Assembly (NCBI GenBank): GCA_034112445.1
Contig: JAWUVI010000001.1
Location: forward strand, 1 to 64,000
Direction of reading: 5' to 3'
DNA from: Pelagadaptatus sp034112445
Lineage (GTDB): Bacteria; Pseudomonadota; Gammaproteobacteria; Pseudomonadales; Cellvibrionaceae
DNA length: 64,000 nt
How positions within the stretch are numbered: the first letter of the stretch is position 1; the number at the start of each line of letters is the position of its first letter. Under the pieces are notes generated by a model, which saw only the letters and a list, made by a program, of their open reading frames with translations, had not been told where the DNA came from and searched no databases. This document shows, piece by piece, positions 53,431-61,462 of the stretch. Made by a program: the position numbers and the translations under genes.

Positions 53431-54099
53431 ATGAAAAAGCTTCCCCTTACTTTGGTTATAGCCTCAATAGTTGCACCGATGTTAGCCGCCCCTGTTCTGG
53501 CCGATCGTGCCGCAGTTGGCGATGATGGTCGTGAGATTCGCTTATTGGATAACGGTCAATGGGAATACAGCTCAACCGATCGCTTTGCCACCAGTGAAGA
53601 CGGTACGCGAGTACGTTTAAAAGAAGGTGGCAAGTGGGAGTTTATTGGCAATGCGCCCATGCAAACCAAAGAAAAAGTCAGAACTGAAAATTTGGATATA
53701 TCACTCAAAAAAGTGATCACCGAATTCACCAAAGAAAAAGCCGGTACCAAAAGCACACGATACAGCTCGCAAACCGTATTTTTCCTCGATTTAGATGTGT
53801 CTAGTTACGGGGATAACGTCAACGCAGTTCTGGATAACTTTGAGTTAATTAAAGCCCAAGATAATAAAAATACGATTTACCCAGTGGTTAATATCACCCC
53901 AGCACAAACCTCTTTTGAGGCTGGTAAAAAATATCAGCTCCAAATACGGGTAGATGGCTCACCTTCAGGCAGTATTGTTTGGGGCAGCCGCACCATTAAC
54001 CTGACTATTGATAAAAGCGTATTCGGGAGTAACGAGAATTTAACGTTTACCTTGCGAGCTGATGAAATTAAAAAACAGCAGGTTGAAGAGTTGTTTTAA
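53431..54099 (+). CDS. DUF3157-like exported protein
   Basis: A 222-residue protein started at ATG 53431 (GAGAGA upstream). It has a clear signal peptide (MKKLPLTLVIASIVAPMLA, cleavage near PVLA-DRA), so it is periplasmic. Two small repeats of the type DGREIRLLDNGQWEY and DGTRVRLKEGGKWEF (mature N-terminus) match the DUF3157 family of marine gammaproteobacteria. A C-terminal beta-rich domain follows (about 80-215). No enzymatic motif. It sits 25 bp after rep and converges on the MFS gene. The function is unknown. Confidence 0.75.
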   Translation: MKKLPLTLVIASIVAPMLAAPVLADRAAVGDDGREIRLLDNGQWEYSSTDRFATSEDGTRVRLKEGGKWEFIGNAPMQTKEKVRTENLDISLKKVITEFTKEKAGTKSTRYSSQTVFFLDLDVSSYGDNVNAVLDNFELIKAQDNKNTIYPVVNITPAQTSFEAGKKYQLQIRVDGSPSGSIVWGSRTINLTIDKSVFGSNENLTFTLRADEIKKQQVEELF

Positions 54100-54106
54100 T
54101 CTCTGG

Positions 54107-54153
54107 GTTATTTCGAGCGTATGTGAGATGTCTTTTACTGCGTTCGAAATAAC
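54107..54153. repeat. Palindromic intergenic repeat (GTTATTTCGAGCG type)
   Basis: GTTATTTCGAGCG and CGTTCGAAATAAC are inverted arms (12 of 13 matching) around a 21-base centre that contains TGTGAGATGTCTTTTACTG. From memory this strongly resembles a palindromic repeat found between genes in many unrelated bacteria (GTCATTTCGAACG...GTGAGAAATCT...CGCTCGAAATGAC form). Here it lies in the 67-bp convergent gap, where it may also act in RNA end formation. Confidence 0.7.
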
Positions 54154-54166
54154 AGGGTAATCCCTC

Positions 54167-55492
54167 TTAATACCAATTTTTAGCGACTGGGAATTTTTTA
54201 TACACCACCCACAAGCTGAACATAAAAACACCCGCCATTAACAACCAGATCAATAACAACGCAAAACTCAAATCACCGCCTTGATATTCGACCTGATTTT
54301 TAATCGCACCACCTGCACCACTGGCTAATGCGATTGCGAGTGTCTCTGCCATACCCGTGGCGGTAGCTGTGGCACCTTCTTGACCAGGCTTAGTCGCCAA
54401 CATACCAGCCGTTGCCGCGGAATTAAACATCAAACCCATACCAAAACCGGCGATCATCCACGCCACATACATCCAGATTGGATTCGCAGCAGGATTCAAC
54501 TGCTGAATCACCATGACCATCACCAGCAACAAAGTGAGATTGCCAATAATCATTGAACGCCGATGTGATATGTAACGGTCAATATACGATTGCGAAAACG
54601 AAGCCAGTACCCAGCTACACGCCGCCCCGGTGAACAACAATCCGGTACTTAACGTTGAGAACTGGCGCTCTTCAATTAAAAATAAGGGTATAAACGTCTC
54701 AACGCCAAAGAAAGCAAAGAAAATAATCCCATGGAAGACGACGGCCACAGCCAGAGGATTATCCAATTGCAACCAGCCTTGGGGCAATACTCGATTCAGT
54801 GGCCACCACAACCCGAAAGTCAAAGGTATCAATAACAGCCACCACGCACTGAGCGGTTGTGATATTAGAAACATGATGGCCAAACATAAAGCGCCTAACC
54901 ACAGCGCATTTTTTAAAGAATCATAATTGTGTGACTGCGGCTCGTAATCTAGGTTTTTTATGCTGGGCATCAACAACCACATAACACAAAGCACAAATGG
55001 CAACTGAATGATAAAGACCCACTGCCAATTAATGTAGTCAACCAAGATGCCGCCCAATACCGGTGCCAATAAAGACGGGATTAACCACGCGCTATCAAGC
55101 AGAGCCACCATCCGTGATTTTTGATCGGGCGTACACACTCGATTAGCAACGGAATAGGCAACTGTCCAACCAATTCCACCGCCTACACCTTGTAGCACTC
55201 GCCCTGCAATTAACCACGGCATACTGGGTGCCGATGCTGACATCACCAAGCCTGTTACAAAGCACAACATACCTATACGAAAAATATTGCTGGGGCCGTG
55301 GCGATCAATCCAATCGCCCGCCCACGCTACCGAAACCAGCGCTGCCAGCATATAAGACGCCAGACACAAGCCGTACCATTGCTCGCCACCCATTTCAGCG
55401 GTGATAGCGGGTAGAGAGATAACCAGCACCAGCTCATCAAAAGCGTGTAATGACACCACCATCAATAAGCCAATCAGTAATGGGCGATTCAT
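54167..55492 (-). CDS. Major facilitator superfamily transporter
   Basis: A roughly 441-residue inner-membrane permease with 12 or more hydrophobic helices and motif A-like WAGDWIDRHGPSNIF in the loop after helix 2. The early segment SLHAFDELVLVISLPAITAEMGG is typical of drug:H+ antiporter (DHA2/EmrB-like) members. The likely start is the ATG at 55492; a TTG two codons earlier opens the frame. It begins about 10 bp after the rph stop and has no strong ribosome binding site, so coupling to rph is likely. The substrate is unknown. Confidence 0.85.
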   Translation of the reverse strand: MNRPLLIGLLMVVSLHAFDELVLVISLPAITAEMGGEQWYGLCLASYMLAALVSVAWAGDWIDRHGPSNIFRIGMLCFVTGLVMSASAPSMPWLIAGRVLQGVGGGIGWTVAYSVANRVCTPDQKSRMVALLDSAWLIPSLLAPVLGGILVDYINWQWVFIIQLPFVLCVMWLLMPSIKNLDYEPQSHNYDSLKNALWLGALCLAIMFLISQPLSAWWLLLIPLTFGLWWPLNRVLPQGWLQLDNPLAVAVVFHGIIFFAFFGVETFIPLFLIEERQFSTLSTGLLFTGAACSWVLASFSQSYIDRYISHRRSMIIGNLTLLLVMVMVIQQLNPAANPIWMYVAWMIAGFGMGLMFNSAATAGMLATKPGQEGATATATGMAETLAIALASGAGGAIKNQVEYQGGDLSFALLLIWLLMAGVFMFSLWVVYKKFPVAKNWY

Positions 55493-55501
55493 CGTCAATA
55501 A

Positions 55502-56221
55502 TCAGTCAGCCAGTGCCTTTTGCTGCAATGCGTTTAATTCAACAATACCGGCTTTGGCTAAGGTCATCATCGACGCAAATTCTGCTTCAGAAAAAGGCGA
55601 GCCTTCTGCAGTACCTTGAATCTCAATAATTCCGCCATCATCGGCCATAACAATATTCATATCTGTTTCAGCGTTTGAATCTTCTGGATAATCCAGATCC
55701 AACACGGGTACGCCTTCATATATACCTACCGATACCGATGCAATCATACGCACCAATGGGTTCCCGGTAATTTTACCTTTCGCACGCAAATGGCTAATCG
55801 CATCCGCCAACGCCACACAAGCACCCGTAATAGAGGCCGTGCGGGTACCGCCGTCTGCTTGAATAACATCACAATCAATGGTGATGGTGTTTTCACCGAG
55901 GGCTTCTAGATCAAGCGAGGCACGTAATGAGCGACCAATTAAGCGTTGGATCTCTACCGTGCGGCCACTTTGTTTACCACGCGCCGCTTCACGACCCATA
56001 CGAGTATTGGTAGAGCGAGGCAACATGCCATATTCAGCCGTAACCCAACCGCGTCCTTCACCGCGCATAAACCTAGGCACACCCGATTCAGCGCTGGCAG
56101 TGCAAATAACTTTGGTATCTCCAAATTCAACTAGCACAGAACCTTCTGCGTGCTTGGTAAAGTTGCGTGTGATGCGAACAGCGCGTAAATCTTCTGGCTT
56201 GCGGCCACTGGGTCTTTGCAT
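55502..56221 (-). CDS. rph: Ribonuclease PH
   Basis: A 239-residue phosphorolytic exoribonuclease trimming tRNA 3' ends. Conserved blocks: MQRPSGRKPEDLR, GEGRGWVTAEYGMLPRST, RTVEIQRLIGRSLR, DCDVIQADGGTRTASITG and the C-terminal EIQGTAEGSPF. Full length. In most gammaproteobacteria it lies back to back with yicC; here the two are about 5.2 kb apart because of an intervening transporter/SAM-hydrolase cassette. AAGGA precedes the ATG. Identification is secure. Confidence 0.97.
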   Translation of the reverse strand: MQRPSGRKPEDLRAVRITRNFTKHAEGSVLVEFGDTKVICTASAESGVPRFMRGEGRGWVTAEYGMLPRSTNTRMGREAARGKQSGRTVEIQRLIGRSLRASLDLEALGENTITIDCDVIQADGGTRTASITGACVALADAISHLRAKGKITGNPLVRMIASVSVGIYEGVPVLDLDYPEDSNAETDMNIVMADDGGIIEIQGTAEGSPFSEAEFASMMTLAKAGIVELNALQQKALAD

Positions 56222-56325
56222 TGTGTTGGTTCCTTAAGGAGAGCTTACCTGCCAGAGTGGCAAGCAGGCGAAATTTGATCTGTCATTATACCCGACAATG
56301 GTTGATTACCCGAACAGGTATCAAT

Positions 56326-56355
56326 AAAGGCTTTAAAGCCAAGACTGACGATATC
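56326..56355 (-). repeat. 30-bp direct repeat, copy A (nupC 3'-end fragment)
   Basis: Identical at 29 of 30 bases to 59847-59876, which lies inside the nupC coding sequence. Translated on the minus strand in the matching frame, it reads GDIVSLGFKAF, against DIVSLGFKAF in NupC. Nothing else in the 194-bp rph-upstream gap looks coding. It is best explained as a remnant of a nupC 3' end left by recombination. Confidence 0.85.
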
Positions 56356-56415
56356 ACCTATATACGGTGACATCGGCAGCCCTAGCTTTTTGTTTTTCTT
56401 ACCCAAATACTAAAC

Positions 56416-57318
56416 TTAGTTACACTGCTTAAACTGAACCATCCACTGCGCACCAGAAGCAATACCATGCTTAGCGGCAAAGTTAGCTTGATTTAAAGCC
56501 AAAGAGACATTCAACAGACTGTTGACGTAAACCAGTGGGTTACCAACTTCAACCGCACCAAAGGAAGCCAAGTACTGTAGCTTTTCATCAAGGCGGGTCT
56601 CACCATTTTCAGTTACAGCCACACACAAGGTATCGCCTAACTTAATACCGGCTTCTTTAAAGCGATCCTGGTGGATATTGGTCCAAACGTTACCGAACTG
56701 AGGGTCAAGAATTGGAATGTTTCCTGATACAACGCCATCAGCAACCTTAGCGCGCTGGTATTCAATGCTGATCACTTCTGCAGGCAACTCTGGTCCAACA
56801 CCTTCGAAGTCAATTACACCAGCAGCCAAACGCGCACCGGTGAATGCGTAAACATCACGACCGTGAAATGTGTACGATTCAGCAGAACCTTCCAGACGAT
56901 TGATCGCCTCATCTATTTCACGAACCGACTCGATACCCTGAGTCTCAGCCACCATGGTCAATGTGCCATTGTCTGGGGTCACAAAGTAATAACCTTGTTT
57001 GGTTTTCAAAACCACCGACTTACGCTTAGTGCCCACACCCGGGTCAACAACACTGACAAATACCGTGCCTTCCGGCCAATAGGTAGAAGATTGGTATAAA
57101 CGATAAGACGCTTCCCACACATTATAAGTTGGCACTTCGTGAGTCAGGTCATAGATCGGTAAAGTCGGATCAACTTGAACTGAAACACCTTTCATGGCCG
57201 ATACGGCACCGTCTTTAACACCGAAATCAGACTGAAATACCAAAGCCGTTTTTTCACTTGGAGTACAGGCAACCAATGTAACGGCAAACACCGCCGTTAA
57301 AAATTTCATTAAACGCAT
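56416..57318 (-). CDS. SAM hydrolase (DUF62 / SAM hydroxide adenosyltransferase) lipoprotein
   Basis: A 300-residue member of the family that hydrolyses S-adenosylmethionine to adenosine and methionine (SAM hydroxide adenosyltransferase; related to chlorinase/fluorinase). Family motifs: SDFG (30-33), DLTHEVP (57-63), DPGVGT (92-97), TPDNG (114-118) and FHGRDVY (151-157), with a C-terminal beta-barrel domain from about 165. Unusually it has a lipoprotein signal with lipobox LVAC and Cys18; the +2 residue is Thr, not Asp, so outer-membrane sorting facing the periplasm is expected. AGGA lies 7 bases before the ATG. It is the third gene after a nucleoside transporter and a TonB receptor on the same strand. 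Confidence 0.87.
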   Translation of the reverse strand: MRLMKFLTAVFAVTLVACTPSEKTALVFQSDFGVKDGAVSAMKGVSVQVDPTLPIYDLTHEVPTYNVWEASYRLYQSSTYWPEGTVFVSVVDPGVGTKRKSVVLKTKQGYYFVTPDNGTLTMVAETQGIESVREIDEAINRLEGSAESYTFHGRDVYAFTGARLAAGVIDFEGVGPELPAEVISIEYQRAKVADGVVSGNIPILDPQFGNVWTNIHQDRFKEAGIKLGDTLCVAVTENGETRLDEKLQYLASFGAVEVGNPLVYVNSLLNVSLALNQANFAAKHGIASGAQWMVQFKQCN

Positions 57319-57345
57319 TTTTAAATCCTATTTATCTTTAAGCAC

Positions 57346-57366
57346 CCCCCGCAATACTTGCGAGGG
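57346..57366 (-). other. Intercistronic stem-loop between TonB receptor and SAM hydrolase
   Basis: On the minus-strand transcript, CCCTCGCAA, a GTA loop and TTGCGGGGG form a nine-pair stem with one G-U pair, in the 64-bp gap. No U-run follows, so it is more likely an mRNA processing or stability element than a terminator. Confidence 0.55.
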
Positions 57367-57382
57367 CTTCATTCACAAAAAT

Positions 57383-59686
57383 TTAGAAATTATAAGTAGT
57401 ACGGGCGTATATATAACGACCGCCCATTCCGACAGGAGGGATAACATCGTAAGGAAGGTTTCCACCGTAGTTAATGTCACTGCTGGATTCCTCAGGATAC
57501 TCATCAAATAGATTATTAGCGCCCAAAGAAACCCTCAAACCATTTGAAAAATCATATTCCACATCAATATCGACTGTAGTGTTGCCGCTGTAAGTTTGCT
57601 CTGGTTGAGCCCAACCAAAATCAAAGTTACGTTGAGTTTCTCCATAACGAGTAACACGCGCCATTGTCGACCAACCATTTCTCTGCCAGTTAGTGGTGAA
57701 AATCCACTTACTTTCAGGATTGGCTGAAGTCATGGAATTAATAACCTCTAAGTTAGAAGTACCATTATTAGTGATATCGGTATCCGACTCGTTATAAGCC
57801 AAAGTAAAATCAAACTCATTCCAGCCATAGCCGATGACGACATCTACACCATCAGTTCGCGTATCCGTTGAATTGGTAAAGAATTCAATTTCATCTATCG
57901 ATGGATCAGCAACGGCAACTCGATCAGATAGTGTGATGCGATCCTTAATATCAACACGATAAAAATCTACCGTTAAGCTAACACCATTATCCCAATCACC
58001 AGAAAGGCCAACACTGAAGTTTTTAGATTTTTCGGCTTCCAAGTCTTTAGAGCCGGCAGCACGAGCTAATGCGTCATCTACTGGCACCAATGCAACCGTA
58101 GTTAGACCTGGCCCCGCAGAGAAGTCAGACCTAGAAGATTTATAAGAGTTTTGAATCAAAGAGGGCGCTCTGAAACCAGTACTGGCTGCACCACGTAAGG
58201 CCAAATTATCTGTCAACTCATAACGAGCCGTTAACTTACTGTTAAAGGTATCGCCAAAGTCACTGTAATCTTCATATCTGGCTGCCGTTCCAACAATGAA
58301 GCGCTCCGACAATTCAAATTCAGCATCGGCATACACACTGTAGGCATCACGGTCTTCATCCGCTTCATCCGCAGGACTCAAACCAACAATACCCTGAGAA
58401 CCCACATCAGTGCTTGGTACGCCCCCATCAATATAAGATGCTGGAGAGCCAGCATGACTCTCAAAATCTTCTTGACGATATTGAATACCAAGTGCCAACG
58501 ATACTGGCGTGTCACTAAGCGTAAAACTTTTAACGACATCAGCATTAAGCAACAACTGACTGTAATCATACTCACCGATATCAAATTCAGTCGGACTGGC
58601 TGCGCCCATCGAAGCATTGTTCGAGTTTTCAACATCCAATTCAAACTGGCTCGCACCATAATTTAAACTGATATCCCATGCCCAATCTGAGCCGCCTGTT
58701 ATGCCAATTACAAATGATTGGTCTGTTGCAACGCCAACATTGACCGGTAAAAAGCCGTTGGGATAAATCGAAGACACGACCGCGTCTGACTCATAGTCAT
58801 AACGCAGAAAATTAACCCCCGTTGCCTCTCTTTCACTCGAACCGATATAGCCGTAAAGCTCTTTATCACCCGCTATTGATTTGCCCCAATTGGCAAAGAG
58901 GCTATAACCTTCTTCTTCAGGATCACCAGCGCGGTGCGTCACTTGCTGACCAGGAGACCAGCTATCAAAACCAGCACGGTTGGTAGAGTTTCTGTCACGA
59001 TACTGGCCGCTGACATTGATGAAGCCATCGTCTAACTCAATACCAGCATTACCACTTATTAACACGGTCTCACCATCGGTGAGCTTTTTATTGGTAGGTG
59101 CAAAGTCAGTATTGTACTCGCCGTAGGTCATTGAAACTTGGCCGCCTTCACTTGAATCTTTCAATACAATATTGATCACACCAGCAATCGCATCAGAACC
59201 ATATTGTGCTGCAGCTCCATCACGAAGAACCTCTACACGTTTGATCGCACTCATAGGAATAGCGTTCAGATCGACAGGCGCGCTGCCTTTACCGATAGAG
59301 CCGCCGGTATTCAAAATAGCCGTTGTATGACGACGCTTACCATTCACCAAAACCAACGTATGATCAGGACTCAAGCCACGTAATTGCGCAGGGCGCACCA
59401 GATCGGCCGTATCTGAATTAGACTGGCGAGGAAAATTAAAAGAAGGTACTAAGCTGTGTAATAGCTGGCTCATCTCTCCGCCCAAAGAAGCAGCACGAGC
59501 CAAATCATCCGCGCCAAACACATCAACAGGAACCGGGCTATCGGCCACACTGCGAGGGGCAGCTCTGGAACCAACCACCACAACTTCTTCTAGCGGCTGT
59601 ATTTGTTCAGCGATTACCGATACTGGTAATGCCAATGAAGTACCTAGAGCCGTAGCTCCTAAAATCAGATGTTTATAAACCTTCAC
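57383..59686 (-). CDS. TonB-dependent outer-membrane receptor
   Basis: A 767-residue receptor from a GTG start at 59684-59686, chosen because AAGGAGAG lies 7 bases upstream; the longer ATG frame begins inside a tandem repeat. The signal peptide covers about residues 1-27 (LILGATALGTSLALPVSVIA). The TonB box EEVVVVGS is followed by a plug domain (about 30-175, with LRGLSPDHTLVLVNGKRR and RVEVLRDGAAAQYGSDAIAGVIN) and a 22-strand barrel ending in a terminal aromatic (TTYNF). It is of the type found in marine Cellvibrio/Alteromonas groups. The substrate is not predictable from sequence; the neighbours suggest an adenosyl or nucleoside compound. Confidence 0.93.
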   Translation of the reverse strand: MKVYKHLILGATALGTSLALPVSVIAEQIQPLEEVVVVGSRAAPRSVADSPVPVDVFGADDLARAASLGGEMSQLLHSLVPSFNFPRQSNSDTADLVRPAQLRGLSPDHTLVLVNGKRRHTTAILNTGGSIGKGSAPVDLNAIPMSAIKRVEVLRDGAAAQYGSDAIAGVINIVLKDSSEGGQVSMTYGEYNTDFAPTNKKLTDGETVLISGNAGIELDDGFINVSGQYRDRNSTNRAGFDSWSPGQQVTHRAGDPEEEGYSLFANWGKSIAGDKELYGYIGSSEREATGVNFLRYDYESDAVVSSIYPNGFLPVNVGVATDQSFVIGITGGSDWAWDISLNYGASQFELDVENSNNASMGAASPTEFDIGEYDYSQLLLNADVVKSFTLSDTPVSLALGIQYRQEDFESHAGSPASYIDGGVPSTDVGSQGIVGLSPADEADEDRDAYSVYADAEFELSERFIVGTAARYEDYSDFGDTFNSKLTARYELTDNLALRGAASTGFRAPSLIQNSYKSSRSDFSAGPGLTTVALVPVDDALARAAGSKDLEAEKSKNFSVGLSGDWDNGVSLTVDFYRVDIKDRITLSDRVAVADPSIDEIEFFTNSTDTRTDGVDVVIGYGWNEFDFTLAYNESDTDITNNGTSNLEVINSMTSANPESKWIFTTNWQRNGWSTMARVTRYGETQRNFDFGWAQPEQTYSGNTTVDIDVEYDFSNGLRVSLGANNLFDEYPEESSSDINYGGNLPYDVIPPVGMGGRYIYARTTYNF

Positions 59687-59727
59687 TGATCCACTCTCCT
59701 TTATATATGTAGTTAGAATATTAATAA

Positions 59728-59784
59728 TTTTGTGAACAACTATAACTTTTGTGAACAACTGTAACTTTTGTGAACAACTATAAT
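59728..59784 (-). repeat. Three 19-bp tandem repeats anchored on the nupC stop codon
   Basis: Exact 19-base period, near-identical units of the type TTTTGTGAACAACTATAAC on the plus strand. The unit nearest nupC includes its TAG stop and last codon. The array occupies most of the 91-bp gap to the TonB receptor start. Confidence 0.9.
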
Positions 59785-60998
59785 TTTAATGACAAAAAGA
59801 ATCCCGCCATGGCGGCACTCATGAAATTAGCCAAAGAGGCCGCGACAAAGGCTTTAAAACCAAGACTGACGATATCTTTACGGCGCGAAGGCGCGATACT
59901 ACTCAAACTTCCCAGGCAAATAGCAATGGACGCTAGATTTGCGAAGCCACACAGCGCGAAAGTCACCACCGCTTGCGATACTGGGCTGAGCTCATCTTTA
60001 CGTTGAATAAAGTCTATGTAGGCGACAAACTCATTCAATATCACTTTCTGGCCAATCACTGCGCCAGCCAAACGGCTTTCTTCCCAGGGAACGCCCATCA
60101 GGAAAGCAAAGGGCGCCATAAAAAAACCGAGTATGCTTTGTAAGGTGATATCCCCAAAGCCAAACCAATTCGCAATCCCACCTGTGATCCCATTCAGCAA
60201 GGCAATCAATGAAATAAATGCCAGCAGCATAGCGCCGACATTCATCGCCAGCTGCATGCCACTCACTGCACCTGATGCTGCGGCATCGATCACATTGGTG
60301 GCCTCGGTTTCACGCTCAAAGTTCAACTTGCCTTGTTGGCAAAGAGGTATCTCTGTCTCTGGCACCATTAATTTGGCGATAAGCAAACCACCAGGAGCAG
60401 CCATAAAGCTCGCGGCAATCAAATAATCAAGACTAACGCCTATGGCCGCATAACCAGCCATAACCGCACCGGCCACGGTTGCTAAGCCACCCACCATAAC
60501 GGCAAACAGCTCTGAGCGAGTTAGACCATTAATATACGGACGAATAACCAAAGGGGCTTCCGCCATACCAAAAAATATATTAGCCGTTGAGTTAATAGAC
60601 TCGGCCTCACTGGTCTTCAAAACTCTCTGCAGAAAACCGCCAATCAATTTGATAACCCACTGCATGACTCCTAGATAATAGAGAACCGACATAAGTGCCG
60701 AGAAGAAAACTATCGCAGACAGTACATGCACAACAAAGATAAACCCTGACTTTTCTACCGCTGCCAAATCACCAAACAGAAAAACGATGCCGTCCTTACT
60801 ATAAACAATGGCAAATCCAACCACCTCGGCTACCGACGAAAGTAATTCAGCTCCTACCTCTGTATACAAAGCAAAACCAGCAACACCAAATTGCAGAACA
60901 AAAGCCCCGACTACCGTCCGAAGCTTAATGGCACGTCTATTCACAGAAAGTAAATACGCCACAACTAAAATCAAGCACATGCCGAAAACACTGTTCAT
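59778..60998 (-). CDS. nupC: NupC-type concentrative nucleoside transporter
   Basis: A 406-residue inner-membrane proton- or sodium-coupled nucleoside importer (CNT family), started at the ATG that aligns with E. coli NupC (MNSVFGMCLILVVAYLLSVNRR here); the open frame runs 33 codons further upstream without homology. Family signatures: GMAEAPLVIRPY (the G-x-E-N/x-F-type nucleoside site; here Glu-Ala-Pro), MTVAGAVMAGYA-like helix hairpin, and NEFVAYIDF with QAVVTFALCGFANL. It heads the nupC - TonB receptor - SAM hydrolase run. It likely imports adenosine or other nucleosides; specificity is not known. Its 3' end carries copy B of a 30-bp direct repeat. Confidence 0.92.
   Translation of the reverse strand: MNSVFGMCLILVVAYLLSVNRRAIKLRTVVGAFVLQFGVAGFALYTEVGAELLSSVAEVVGFAIVYSKDGIVFLFGDLAAVEKSGFIFVVHVLSAIVFFSALMSVLYYLGVMQWVIKLIGGFLQRVLKTSEAESINSTANIFFGMAEAPLVIRPYINGLTRSELFAVMVGGLATVAGAVMAGYAAIGVSLDYLIAASFMAAPGGLLIAKLMVPETEIPLCQQGKLNFERETEATNVIDAAASGAVSGMQLAMNVGAMLLAFISLIALLNGITGGIANWFGFGDITLQSILGFFMAPFAFLMGVPWEESRLAGAVIGQKVILNEFVAYIDFIQRKDELSPVSQAVVTFALCGFANLASIAICLGSLSSIAPSRRKDIVSLGFKAFVAASLANFMSAAMAGFFLSLKL
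59847..59876 (-). repeat. 30-bp direct repeat, copy B (within nupC)
   Basis: Source copy inside the last codons of nupC; same orientation as copy A, 3521 bp apart. The pair brackets the TonB receptor and SAM hydrolase genes. Confidence 0.85.
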
Positions 60999-61462
60999 AC
61001 ATTCAACTACTTCATCATCTATTGATAAAAATCGACCCAAATTGTGTCTATTTTTCAGGCAGCGCAAAAAAGCCGGCAATACTACCACAACCAACAATGC
61101 TTACAATTTCATCAAAAAGGTAAAAACCGATGCATAACTCAGAAGATAATTAAGAAACGCTGGTACTACAGTGCCAAATCGGCGCAAAAGCAGGCGACTA
61201 AACAGTCACAAATAATTGTAAAAAATCCACTGTAATTTTTATCATATCTCAATAGAGGTTTTAGCTCCTGTATACCTGACTTGAGCTTACGACAAACCCA
61301 TTGCAGCTACCCTTTGCGTTTTGGTTAAAAAGCTACTCTAATTAGCCTTAACGAAGTCATCTTTATCAAAGCCAAAAACACCGTTTTCTGAGGTGTACAC
61401 TTCAACCCGAGCTACAAGTGATTTTTTAACGATCGCGGCTATTTAGTTGAGTAATAATTATA
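60999..61462. other. 464-bp divergent intergenic region nupC / yicC
   Basis: I see no supportable gene here: the longest frames are low-quality shadows. It must carry promoters for the nupC cassette (minus) and for yicC (plus). The sequence is AT-rich with no tandem array. I found no convincing PurR, CytR or SAM-riboswitch-like element by eye. Confidence 0.5.
61314..61342 (+). promoter_or_regulatory. Weak sigma-70 promoter candidate for yicC-gmk
   Basis: TTGCGT (61314-61319) and TCTAAT (61337-61342) with 17-bp spacing, about 115 bp upstream of yicC. The -10 matches 5 of 6; the -35 only its first half. Confidence 0.35.

Noticed and set aside
59687..59758. Longer ATG start for the TonB receptor
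   Set aside because: That ATG frame begins inside the 19-bp tandem array and puts extra residues before the signal peptide; the GTG at 59686 has a strong AAGGAGAG site.
60999..61097. 33-residue N-terminal extension of NupC
   Set aside because: The extension has no homology and lacks a ribosome binding site; the downstream ATG aligns with the normal family start.
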